Of a stretch of DNA of 64,000 bases, positions 25,701 through 37,700 are shown piece after piece. Positions within the stretch are counted from its first letter, which is position 1, and each line of letters opens with the position of its first letter. The stretch comes from Zantedeschia hybrid cultivar (lineage: Eukaryota > Streptophyta > Magnoliopsida > Alismatales > Araceae), in the NCBI GenBank assembly GCA_030544215.1, contig JARZZO010000004.1, forward strand, positions 18,464,501-18,528,500, given 5' to 3'. The notes beneath the pieces were generated by a model that saw only the letters and a program-made list of their open reading frames with translations, ran no database searches and had not been told where the DNA came from. The position numbers and the translations under genes are program-made.

Positions 25701-28700
25701 ATGAACTGTCCATTCTTTATCTTGTCGTCCATCCTGAATATTAACAGTCCTTTTGAGATGCTACAAGATAATCTAGATGATGCATTGTCCACCTGCACGA
25801 GTTTTTGTTCAAGTTTAGATGAAATAATGATAATTATCTTATTGGATACTTACTAATGAACTGAATCAAGGCCTCACCGAGAAGGCCATTTTTTCATCTC
25901 ACACCTGAACTCTTGTATTCTACATCCTCATTGTACAACTGGTGTGCTGTGTATAACCTTTTTCACCTCCAAACTGTTGATAGTGAATTGTTCAGAAAGA
26001 GAGTGGAGTACTAACTTGCTTTGATCTGCTCTCCACACATGGCACCATAGGACACTTTTCCATTTGCAAGGTAATTGACATATGGTGTCAATGCCTTTAC
26101 TGCATTGTTGTCTGGTTTGTTTGTGCACTTGTCATGTATTAATTAGAATCTGAGTCTTGTATTGTTGTATTGCAGATCCTAGGTTTGGTATTGCTTTGTT
26201 TGTGCACTTATCATTGTTAATTGGAATCTGAGTCATGTATTGTTGTATTGCAGATCCTAGGTTTGGTATTGCTTGCTTAGGAAAAGTAAATGCAATCTAT
26301 GAGAATGACAGGGATTTGATGATTCAGTTCTATCGCTTTGTTGCAAGGTATGATTTTTTTTGGCTCTTTATCTCTTTTCTTTATTTTTCATGATGATTTA
26401 ATTTTCTACCTATGTTTAATAACAGTTCATTTTGACCTAAAATTTTATAATCTGAATTCTGAATCCTATGGGGTAAGTTATTGAATGACAATATTGCTTT
26501 AGAAATTTCTTCTTTTGACCTCTAAACTTTCATAATTGATGAGGCATGGAGTAACCCTCTAAAAGTAACATATGATAATCTTTATGTCATGCTGGTACGC
26601 TGAACAAAGTTCCTTGAGTTTTTTGTAAGTAATATTCTGAGGAAATCACAGGTTTAATATTAATCTGTATTAATGTGATTTATGCATTCGATCTCTCGTT
26701 CTCCATCTGTCTCGGCTTCGTCGGCTCTCTTCTCGAGGCATTCCCCTCTTTGGACGGGGGTGGAGTGGCCGGTGGAGGTCGCTCGGAAATATGCTAGGGT
26801 TCCAGTGAGACCAGTGGCACGGGGTTTGGAGCGGGAGAAGGGCATTTTGCCCCACCACCAGACTTCCTACTTGATGTTCGGGAGGCGACCTCCAGCGCCA
26901 GCAGCCACCCCGGGGTGCTAATAGGATCCCTCTAGGGAGGGGGCTGGCAGGAAACTCTTTCTTCTGGTCCTGTTGGGAGTGCGGGCTAGGGGCCATCGCA
27001 GGAGAAGTTGTCCTCTATCCAGACCTAGGTCTTATGTAGAGGTAGTGGCGGGCGTAGGGAGACCTAGTAGATGGCCTAATAGCATGCGCCAGATGGCTCA
27101 AGGTCTGTGATTAGGCGGCAAGATGTAGTCGAGGTCTCCTTGCCGGAATCAGAGGCTTTGGTCACCAGAAGGGGAGTGGTCCACCGGAGTGTTGAGGTGG
27201 AGGTGGTAGTTGGGGGTGGTTCCTCAGATACCCTCGGGGACATCCTTGAGGACAGGTTACTCGGGGGAGAGTGGGAAGTCCTCCAGCTTAACCAATCATT
27301 CTTTCTGGTTACTTGTCCAACTAGGAAGGCGGTGGAGGAGCTGGTAGCAGCCAGAGTTAGGGTTGATCGGGGGATCATTTATAAGGTCCAAGGTTAAGAA
27401 ACCCGGGATCGGGTCCCGGATCGGCTGGTCCAAAACCGATCGGATCGGCCGATTCCGATCCGAGTCAGCCCGATCCTGGCTGAGTCAGGCTCGGCTGGTT
27501 TGGATAGCAGAAAAAAATGGAAAAAAATATGAAAAAATGTGAAAAAAATATAAAACATAAGTCTAATGCATAATTGTGTTGAAATACATTGATTTGAAGT
27601 ACATAAGATGTTGTTGGACAAAAAAACCTTGAATAAACTTACATATATGATTATGAACTTACATTTATTCCAAACGTACATTATACTGAATGAACATATG
27701 GCTTACATACTCAGTCCATGACATATAGGTCTGGTAGTATTATTCATATTGCATCACATACCGGCTATAGTCATCCGTATTGGTATAAATGACTGACAAT
27801 TGTGGATATTTTAGACAACCCCCTGAATAGTCGGATGTATCAGAATGTTGAGGAGGGTAAACTACATGTCCAGTAGGTTGACTATACCCTTCGTATGGAG
27901 AATATGATGATGCATCTGATAGTTGCTCATGATATTCTCTCTCCCTCCTAAGTTCTTCTTTGGCCTCTACACACTGAGGAGCTTTACCTTTGTCCTTCCT
28001 CCTTGATCTGCTGAATGTTTGAATGGAAGATTCTTCATGTCCTGTTCTACTACCATGATGTTCATCTTGGGTAGCATGTGTGTATTCTTCTTCTCCAGTG
28101 AATTGAATTAGTGGAGGTGGGACTGGGGCACTGGTAGCATCTCCGCCATCCTCAGAACTGTCGGAGCTCGTTTTTGATATCGAGTCATTTGAAGTTTGAT
28201 ATTAGATCTCATCACTTGGTTCTGGCGTTTCATCCTCTTCTTCGATAGTCTCCAGATCAGCAATCTCAATTCCAGTACCACTCTTCCTTTTGCTTGGTAC
28301 TTGTTTTTTGCTCTTCTTCTGACGTTTTAGAGGAGGTTGAAAATCAGTAAGTAGTGGAACATTATCTAACTCACCTTCCGCCCATTCTCGATCATTTGGG
28401 TTGAATTTAGGTTCATTTGAGGTGCTTGCATCAACCTATGCATTTAGTAGATGTTGCTCCTTGAACAGCTAATCCAAGTCGATGGGTTCTTCTGCATGTG
28501 TCGTCTCCGTGGCTTGTCCGGAAGTTCTCTCTTTCTCTTGCCTTTTAAGGTTCCTTATGAGCTCTAGATTTTTTAGCTTCAACCTCATGTTATAATGACA
28601 GAATACTAGCTTCTCTAGACGGCTCGACTTCAATCTATTCCTTTGCTTGGTGTGAATCAAGCCAAAGATGTTCTAGTTTCTCTCACAACCTGATGAAGAG

Positions 28701-31700
28701 GTTGTTTGACTTAAGACCCGAATTGCGACATAGGCTAGATTTTCATACCCATATGTTTTTCCATGATCTACCCACCAGTCAGCTGTAAATAGAAAATTGA
28801 CCATGTCAACAATGTGCAAGTTATAATTAAAAATTAAGTAGAATATTTGGTTAATAATTTTCAAATCTGGATTCAAAATTTTGGCAGCTCTTTGAGCAGT
28901 ATTTGTCCCAAAGTGGTATAACATCATTCTGTAATCATGTATTTGTTGCATGCCATTATTGCTCTGCCCTCATCTGCAAGCATGCGCTTAATAATAGACT
29001 TAGCCCCCATCAACACTTCCGAGCAACTATCATAGTTATCCTTCTTCGTATCAGTTCTAAACATATACTGAGGGTTGAAAAAATAACATAAATAAATAAG
29101 TCGAAGTTAGTTATTACCTAAGAGAAATGTGTATACAAATAATACATATAGAAAGTTAGTAGCTTACCAGCTGTATGAAGATCGTGATGTAAAGTGTGTT
29201 CCCAACGTCTGTCTATTATGTCCCACCACTTCACATAGGTTGTTGGATTGTTAAGTTGAATGAGCTCCTTAGCTCTGTCCATAGTTTCATATAAATATCT
29301 CATATCCGATCTTCTTTCTCCATCGCAAGATCGCAAGACACAGACAAGCAGTTCTACAATATTTAACACCGCTTGCACCCCCCTCTAGAAGGGTCTAGAC
29401 TGAATTAGATCAGCCACTTTCTTACCTTTCACTCTGACCTTAGTTGGTACATGCCGTAATATGTGATTCTCCCAATCTTCCGATGCCACCATCCTAATCA
29501 AGTTGTTCTTTTTTTGACTTAAACTATCTAGAGAGATATATTGAGATGCAAACCTGGTGGCTCCCGGACGAAGCAACTCTCTTCCATGAGTACGTGTGCG
29601 CATGATATCCAGAATGTTGTTGTGGTTGTAGATGAATGTAGTGATAAATCGACCATTCTTGACCACTCTATCTACCATCGGATTAGAGCAAATGTCTTCC
29701 AACATCAAGTCAATACAATGAGCAGAACAGGGAATCCAGTATAGATGTTCTCTCTTCTGCATCAACATTTGTCCAGCTAACTTGAACGCCGCTGCATTGT
29801 CCGTAACCACTTGGACAATCTTTTTTTCGCCTACTTCTTCCACCATTTGATCCATTAATTCATATAGGTATTGGGCATTCTTTATTTTTTCAGATGCATC
29901 AATAGACTTCTAAAATACGGTTCCGGCTTTGCAGTAAATTAAGAAGTTGATTATACTTCTTGTTATCCCTGTAAAGTTCCAAACGTGATAAGAAATCAGA
30001 AAGAGACCCATTTTGATTTAAGAAAAAATGAAGATAAGATAAAAAATTGAAGATAAGATTTATGTACCTGTCCATCCATCGCACATTAAAGTGCATCCAT
30101 ACTCATCCCATATCCTTTCAAATGATGTAATGTATGTTCGGATGTCGTCAACTTCCATGTCCAAGTACTTGTTGTATATCTCATATGGGAAAGGTCCCTC
30201 AACCCCTTTGCCAACTTCTTGTATGGTCTCGATCATGGACTCATAATATGGCCCCTTGACAGCATTAGCAGGAATACTGTTATAGAAAAACCACATAGCA
30301 GTAGCTCTCCCTATCTTCTCCTTACAAAGCTTTAAGTTCTTAAATGTAGCACTAATAGAAGGTTGTTTATCCTTCTTCTTAATGAGGAATGGATCTATTG
30401 GACCTACTCTAGGATCTCCAGCTCTAGTGAACTCCTGAGGCAGCTCTTCGCATACATTAGTGCTCATGCCGGCGTTAGTGCTCTCTTGTGCAGAAGGTGT
30501 GGAGCCACTTCCTTATCTTCCATATCTTCCAGTTTGCCGAAATAAATCCTCATCTGCAAAGGACCGCCGGCTTGCTTCCATTGCACGTCGCAATTCAACT
30601 TTAAATGTAAAAGAAAAAAAATTAATTTACTATAACTATTTGTCTGAAAACGTTAAATGAAGAACATGAAAATAAGTTAAATAAAAAACTTACTTGTATC
30701 CCAATCATTAACATTTATAGGTTGATTACTTCCACTAAGTCGGACTCCAGCATCAGACGTTTCTTTGGCCTATGTCCACCGGTGTGCAATGACCCTAAGC
30801 AGGATCAACGCTAGGAGGATTCCCAGATGACCGCTCAGCAGCACCTTGAGATGTCATTCCTTCACAGCATAAGAAGAGGAGAGATCGTGGAGCTTGTAGT
30901 AGACTAGTAGTGACCTCGTGGGAGAGACGGAGAGAGAATTCTATGATCAAGAGAGTGGGAGAGAGAGTAAGAATGTTAGGAGGCTCAAAGGGTATTTGTG
31001 GAGTCTTAGGAGGGCCTTGGGGGGGGGGGGGTTTAAATAGACCCCCAAGGCCCAAACTAGCCGTTGCTGGCCGTTTGGGAACGGCCAACAACGGCTAGGT
31101 TGACCTCCAACCGCTAGTCAAACTAGCCGTTGGGGCCCAGGTCAGGCCGATCCGAGTCGACCCGGCCTGATCCTGCCTTGGATCGGCCGATCCGGCTCGG
31201 ATCGGCCGATCCGAGTTCTGGACTTGACCAGGAAACCCGGGATCGGCACGAACGGTACAAAACCGGTCCGACTCGGCCGATCCATGCCGATCTGAACCGA
31301 GTTTTTGAACCTTGATAAGGTCTCTCACTGGAAAGCACTTTCTTTTACCCATCATTCTCCACAGTCGTATTGGTGGGTATCAGATTGGTTGGAATCCCTC
31401 TTCTCTTGATGGAAGATTCTTTGAATTGGAGCATGGTGGAGAGACATGGTCTCCAGTCCGTCTTGGTCTCAGATGACGAGGCAACTACTGGCAGTATCCT
31501 TCACGGCCAGAGTTTCGTCGACGAGGGACATTCCGAAGATGGTGGAGGCAACAGTGGAAGGGTCTCGAGTGATCATCCAGGCGAGGACCTTCGAAGTTGC
31601 AAGTGGCGGCACCGGAGGACTGGGGTTACGCTCGGCTTCTGTTTGCGAGGAGGAAGATGATGGGTCACGTGATGGACGTGTTGGGACTGAGGCATTCAAA

Positions 31701-34700
31701 CAAGTTTGAATCGTCTTGCCAAGAGAGCCTATCGGATCGGTCTGACCTCTTTGTTCGTCCGACGTTTCATCCTGGTCCGGAGGCATATTGGGTGTAGTCG
31801 CCAGGTAGGCCTAGAAACTTACCTGATTCGCAATATCGCTTGCTGCCCACGGGAGGACTCGACACAGAGCATCTTCCTCGCCTGATAGGACAGGTACGCT
31901 TTCCTTCTAATGGGCAGGCGACACATCTTCTCCTTAGCTCCTTCGATCGTCCTCTGACTACTCCGAAGCCTAGTGTGGAAGCTTACACACCCTGAATCAC
32001 CTCCCCTACAATGGTGTTAGGGAATGACCAACATCTTCTCTGTTCAGGAGAAGATCTCCAAGCCTGGGATGGGGGATTGGAGAATCTTGACTAGCTTCAC
32101 AAGTTGTTAGAGGCCTCACCCCTATGCAATCATCAGCCATGCCTCCCCTTTCACTAGATGGAGGCTCCCGGTGAGCCTCTTATGCACCCTTACACAGAAC
32201 GGGATCACCTTAAGGTTGCGAGGGCATTATGGCCCTGGTGGGGGATAACAATAAATAATGGTGACTAAGGAGGCCTTCCTTAGGACCCTATGGGTGGTTC
32301 TCTGACGAAGCCTTCCCAGCATCTAGAGAACTTTGCAGAAGGGGAGTTCGCTGGGGAAGCTATATCTGTGGAGGTGGTGGTCACCACACCACTAACTGAT
32401 GTCGTTGTTGAAGATACCCTTGGTGTGTCTGAAGATCTTGACAAGGCTTCTAGTCAAGGATATTCTAGCAAATATGGAAATTGGTGGACATGCAAGCAAA
32501 TGAGGTGGCATTATGGATAGGGGTGTCCTTTGATGGTATCGAAAAGGACATTCATTTAGTTTTTCATAGAATTTAGAAGAGGTGGCAGCTCGGAGTAGCC
32601 TGGGGAGCTAAGGGGGTAAGGTTACAAGGAGGGAGGGAAAGGGAAGTAAAATTTACATTAAGAACATTTCTTTTAGAGCATTGTCCTTTTTGTATAGTTG
32701 GTCAAGATATATTATTGGCATGTCTGTCGAGTCGTGGATAAAGGCATTTTAGTATTTAATGCCTTTTTGATTTTTTTGTAATTTAGTTTTATTTGGATAG
32801 GAACCTCTCTTATCTTTGATTGTCCTTCCTCTTTTATTATCAATAAATGGTGGTACAATCTACGTTTTTCTCGAAAAAAAAGGAGGGAGGGAAAGGGGGA
32901 AGCCATTTTGGAGGAGAGGAGGCGGGTAGAGGAAGATATTGCTGTTTCTTTATGAAGATTGTTACATGGAACAACATAGGGTTGGGAAGGAGTGAGAAGG
33001 GGGTGATGTTGAAGGAGATGATTAGAAGGCTTATAATTGATATCCTTTGTATTCATGACACCAAGGTGGAGGTGGTGCATGATGCAGTTTGGAGGGATGT
33101 TGGTGGTACGAGGCTTACTAAAGGGATGGTCTCCCCAACAGTGGATAGGTCTGGTGGCATTATGGTGCTATGGAATGAATTTGTGGAGGAGGAGGTTTGT
33201 AGGCATGTATGTCGGCATGCCATCTCGGTTACATTCAAATGTATTGATGATGGTTTTATTTGGGATTTCACTGGGGTGTACGGTCCACAAGGGAGGGAGG
33301 AGAAGAAGATCTTGTGAGATGAGCTTTGCTCTTGGTATTATCAGTCTTTTAGGCCTTGGTGTTTGGCAAGTTATTTTAATGCGACTACTTCACGGCAAGA
33401 GAGGTCGGATGGAGCCTCTAATATGGGACCTATAGAGGACTTTATTCATTTCATTCGGTAGGTTGCCTTGATTGATGTTCCTACAGATAATACTTTCTAC
33501 ACTTGGTTCAATTCTTAGGACCCAGTCGAGTTGTTCTTGATTGGACATGTTTCTAGTTTGGGTAGACTGAGAATGTCACTTCCCTAATATAAGGGCTTCT
33601 TGTCTCCATAGGCCAGTCTCTGATCACAAGCCTGTCATGTTAGAATTCAACCTTCATAGAAGGCACTTATTCAGACTGGAAAAGCATTGGCTACAAGAGG
33701 ACTTCTTGGAGGTGGTGTCTTAGGTGTGGTGTTCAGACAGTGGACAGAGATCTTCTATGGCTACCCTTTTAGCAATCTTAGGGCTTTGTCTATGGCTCTA
33801 TCTGAGTGGGGAAAGAGGAGGAAGATTATGGGGAAGGAAAAGATAGGATCCTTGACAGGCTGCATGGTTTTCATGCACTAGAAGAGGCCCATTTGTTGGA
33901 TGAGGAAGATAAAAAGGAGAGGGAGAAGATCAAAGCAGGGTACCAACATATCTTAGCCAAGGAAGAGATTTATTGGAAGTAAAGATCTAGGGATAGATGG
34001 CTCAAGGAAAATGATGGGAATACTGCTTATTTTCATAGAATTGCATCAGGCAGAAGGAGAAAAAAATCACATTTGTGCTTTGAGATTGGGGAGCAGGTCC
34101 TTTCCCAGAGGGACGATGTTAGGAGCCACATTGCCTCTTTTTATGGCAGTCATTTTACAGAGGAGGATTATGTCAGACCATCTATCAGGATCTCCTTCCC
34201 ACTTTGACAGAGGACAAGAGGGCTTTTGTTTCTGCCCAATTCACAGTTGAAGAATTGAGAGCTGCAGTTTTCTCTTTAAATGGGAATAAGGCTCCTAGGC
34301 TAGATGGTTTTCCTTTGCTGTTTTTCCAAGTGACACATTCTCTCCTGTTTCAGACTCTGTTGGAATTTTAGTAGGGGAAAGCCAATCTTAGGGGCATCAA
34401 CAAGACCTTCATCATTCTCATCCGTAAAAAGGAAGGGCCTGATTCCTTGGTCGACCATATACCTATTAGCCTCTTGAATGGTGTATACAAGATCATCTCT
34501 AAGATGCTTATAACTAGGTTGGAAAGGATGGTTAGTGCAAATCATAGTGTCTTTATTAGAGGAAGACAAATTCCGGAAGGTTTTTTTAGTGGCCTACAAA
34601 TGTTTGCATGCTATGAAGAGCTAGAGGCAAAAGGGATTAGTTTTAAAACTTGATTTTGAGAAAGCCTATGATAGGGTCAATTGGACTTGCTTGTTTGATA

Positions 34701-37700
34701 TCCTTCTTAAGATGGGTTTTGGAGACAGATGAATTTCCTGGATTGGAGCTTGCGTTACTTCGGCTTCTTTTGCAGTTCTTGTGAATGGGGATCCTATGAC
34801 TTTCTTCCTTAGTGGGAGAGGTATTAGACAAGGGGATCCACTATACCCACTCTTGTTGGTTCTAGTAGCTCAAATCTTCGGTCATATGTGGGAGAGCGCT
34901 GAGGCAATGGGCTTGATTACATGTTTTCAGGTTGGGTCTCTGGGAAGTTCAGTATCTTCAGTATGTAGACGATACTATCATCTTCTTGTCGGGAGGAGAG
35001 GAACATGTTATGATTACCATATTGATGCTGGAGTTGGTTGATGAGATTATGGGACTGAGAGTGAACTTCCAGAAGAGTGTTGTCAATTGCATTAATATGT
35101 TAGATGAGGCAATGAATAGGGCTACTTCTATTTTGGGATGTCTAGTTGGTTCTTTTCCTGTGACATATGTTGGTCTTCCTTTTTCACCAGGAACCTTTAG
35201 GTGCAGTGATTGACAACCCATTATCCATAAATTTCAATCTCACCTTTCAAGTTGGAAGGGCATGCTTTTGTCTTATAGAGGAAGGTTGACTTTGTGCAAG
35301 TCAGTCTTGGACAATCTTTCGATCTACTTCCGATCTGTTTTCAGGATCCCCAAGTTGGTGGCTTCTAAGCTCGAAAGTATCTGTAGCAGATTCTTTTGGG
35401 AGGGAAGCACAGAGGATGCCAGGGGGGAAGTCCATGATGTTTGTTGGGGTAGGGTATGCAAAAGCAAACAGAATGGTGGGCTTGGCATCAACGACATCAT
35501 GGATTTTAATTTGGCTTTGCTGTCAAAATGGCTATGGAGACTTGGCAACTCTCATTTTGTATTGTGGGTTGATGTGATTCGGAGAAATATTATACCAGGG
35601 GTAGAGTTTGGGATGTTCTCTTGCAGGTGGAGTATAATGTCTCCCCGGTCTGGAAGGGCATTTTGCAGACATCAGATATCATTATGGCAGCTACTAAGGT
35701 CTTTGTAGGTGATGGCAGAAGTTGCTTCTTCTGGAAGGACAGGTGGTGTGCTTCGGCTCCATTGTCACGTCTGTTTCCCAGGCTTTACTCCATTGCTGCA
35801 CATCCTGAGGCCAAAGTAGCACATGTGATGAAGTTGCTTCCTCATAGTAGGGGATAATGGTCGCCTCAATTTAGGAGGAACTTAAGGGAGGAGGAGATCC
35901 CTGATCTAGCTGCTTTATTACGACTATCCAAGCTTATGCTCTCGACCCCTCCCACCCTGATGTGTGGAAGTGGGGTTGGGACACACATGGCATCTTCTCA
36001 GTCAAATCTATGTATGCACATATTGTAGATGGTGGTAGTAGGTCCTCATTCTTTCATTATATTTGTGCCCTGAAGTCAACATTGAAGGTTAAGGTTCTGA
36101 TTTGAAGGATCTCTATAGGTAGGTTACCCACTACTGACAGGTTATCTAGATTCGGTAGTGATGTACCCGCCATCTGCTGCTTATGTGGAGAGGAAATGAA
36201 AGTTTGGATCACCTTTTTGTTGGGTGTAGCTTTGCAAAGGAGGTTTGGCAAGGGATATTTTGTATTGTCTCATTCCTTTATCCTATTTAGAGAGCATGCA
36301 AGGCATGGTTTAAAAAACTGCCTGTTTGGATCGGAACTGAATGAACTAGAATGGTATCAGCCTGACCCAGTCCAGTTCCACCAGTTCCAATGTGGAACCA
36401 GCCGGTTTAGTAATTAAATATTAAAAAATAGAAATACCACTTTAAACTACCTTGTGCTTGCCTGAATAGGACTTCAACCAACCTGAACTGGGCCTAAACG
36501 ACCCTCTCAACAAGTTTAGAAACTTTAAACTGGCCTAAACCTGGCCCAAAATCAAAATGTTCAATTATTCTCCTTACTCTTTTACATGTTAAATAGTTAT
36601 CAATATCACATTCTTATATTTAGTATAAATAGTATACATAGAAATGGCCTGAGCCGGATTGAGATTGCAGCCAGCTCCGCCCGGTTCCACTCCCCAATCT
36701 GGTTTTTAAAGCGTTGAGAGTTAAATATTTTCTGAGACTACAAGAGTATTCCCCTTCTTCCAACGAACATCCTCCCCTAGGTGATGGCCTCTAGCAGGGG
36801 ACGGATGGATTACTAGATTATTAACTGCCTAATATCCCTACTTAATACTTTATTTGAAGTCTGTAATGGAACAGTATGAGGACATCAGGAACATATGGTT
36901 CTTGTTTATGAAGGACATCAGGAATAAATGGTTCTTGTTTTTTATGCTGTGGTCTTCTTATTTTGTCCTGATTTTCCTTTATTTTCAAAAATTTGAAGCC
37001 CATGAATGGAAGTCAGTGTGTCATGCATTGCTGATACCTTTGAATATGATAGGGAGGAGTTGGCTTGTGATGAAGCAGAGCTTGAACCAGATGAGTTTGC
37101 AGAAAAAACGTATATACAGCAAAAATTGCAAGAGCAGGTGCTGATTTAGTATCTTCTACTTTAATATATCAGATATACTTTGGTCACAATCATTACTAAT
37201 CTTAATAGTGAATGTGATGCAGCAGCTGGAGATGTTGAAGCATATCCGTAAATTTAGTCCAAGTGATCAAACTCTAATCTTTGAGAAAGTAAGGGCTGTT
37301 CTCCTTCCCTGTGATTTATAAGAATATGCACCAATGTATAATCCATTGAGCATATTGTGGCAGTCAGTATGTTAATGATCTTGTTTGGATTGCTAACATT
37401 TCTGTTTTTTGACATCAATGTGGGAAAGTAGATTTGCCAATCTGGCCATTGCTTCTGTGCATTTGCTTTTTCATTTTTTTTTGCTGTCAATCTATCACTG
37501 CTAAGATATTTTGAAGTATCGAGTCTGTGATGCTGCAGAAGTTTTACATATTTTTGTAATTGTATTAGAAGTCTCCATGAAGTGATCTCTTTGCATCATT
37601 TCCTTTGACCTCATGCAGCTTCACCAACAGATGGAGAGTGCTAACTTTGACAACAGTGCTGCAGTCCTCATGCCTGAACAAATTCAAGAGATTGTCCAGC

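Larger units (their letters stand above)
27107..31709 (+). pseudogene. LINE ORF1 (gag-like), split by a hAT element
   Basis: The left part ends RVDRGIIYKVQ at 27385. After removing the hAT element and one ATAAGGTC, the sequence continues as VSHWKALSFTHHSP, in the style of plant LINE ORF1 proteins (a DUF4283-like region followed by a tract rich in E and G). Frames shift again near 31410 and 31660. The family call rests on position before ORF2 and general resemblance. Confidence 0.6.
26690..36340 (+). mobile_element. Degenerate LINE (L1-type) in intron 4, with nested insertions
   Basis: ORF1 pieces lie at about 27107-27380 and after 31323. ORF2 runs from 32952 with endonuclease, reverse transcriptase (YVDD) and a C-terminal zinc-binding RT region to about 36330. 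It is interrupted by a hAT element (27389-31314) and a second LINE tail (32644-32879). Many stops and frameshifts are present. The orientation is sense to the host gene. The 5' and 3' ends are not defined; a GAACC/GGTTC-rich MITE-like block begins where coding similarity ends. Confidence 0.85.

Noticed and set aside
32712..33080. 122-codon minus-strand frame
   Set aside because: Antisense of the LINE tail and ORF2 start; no independent signal.
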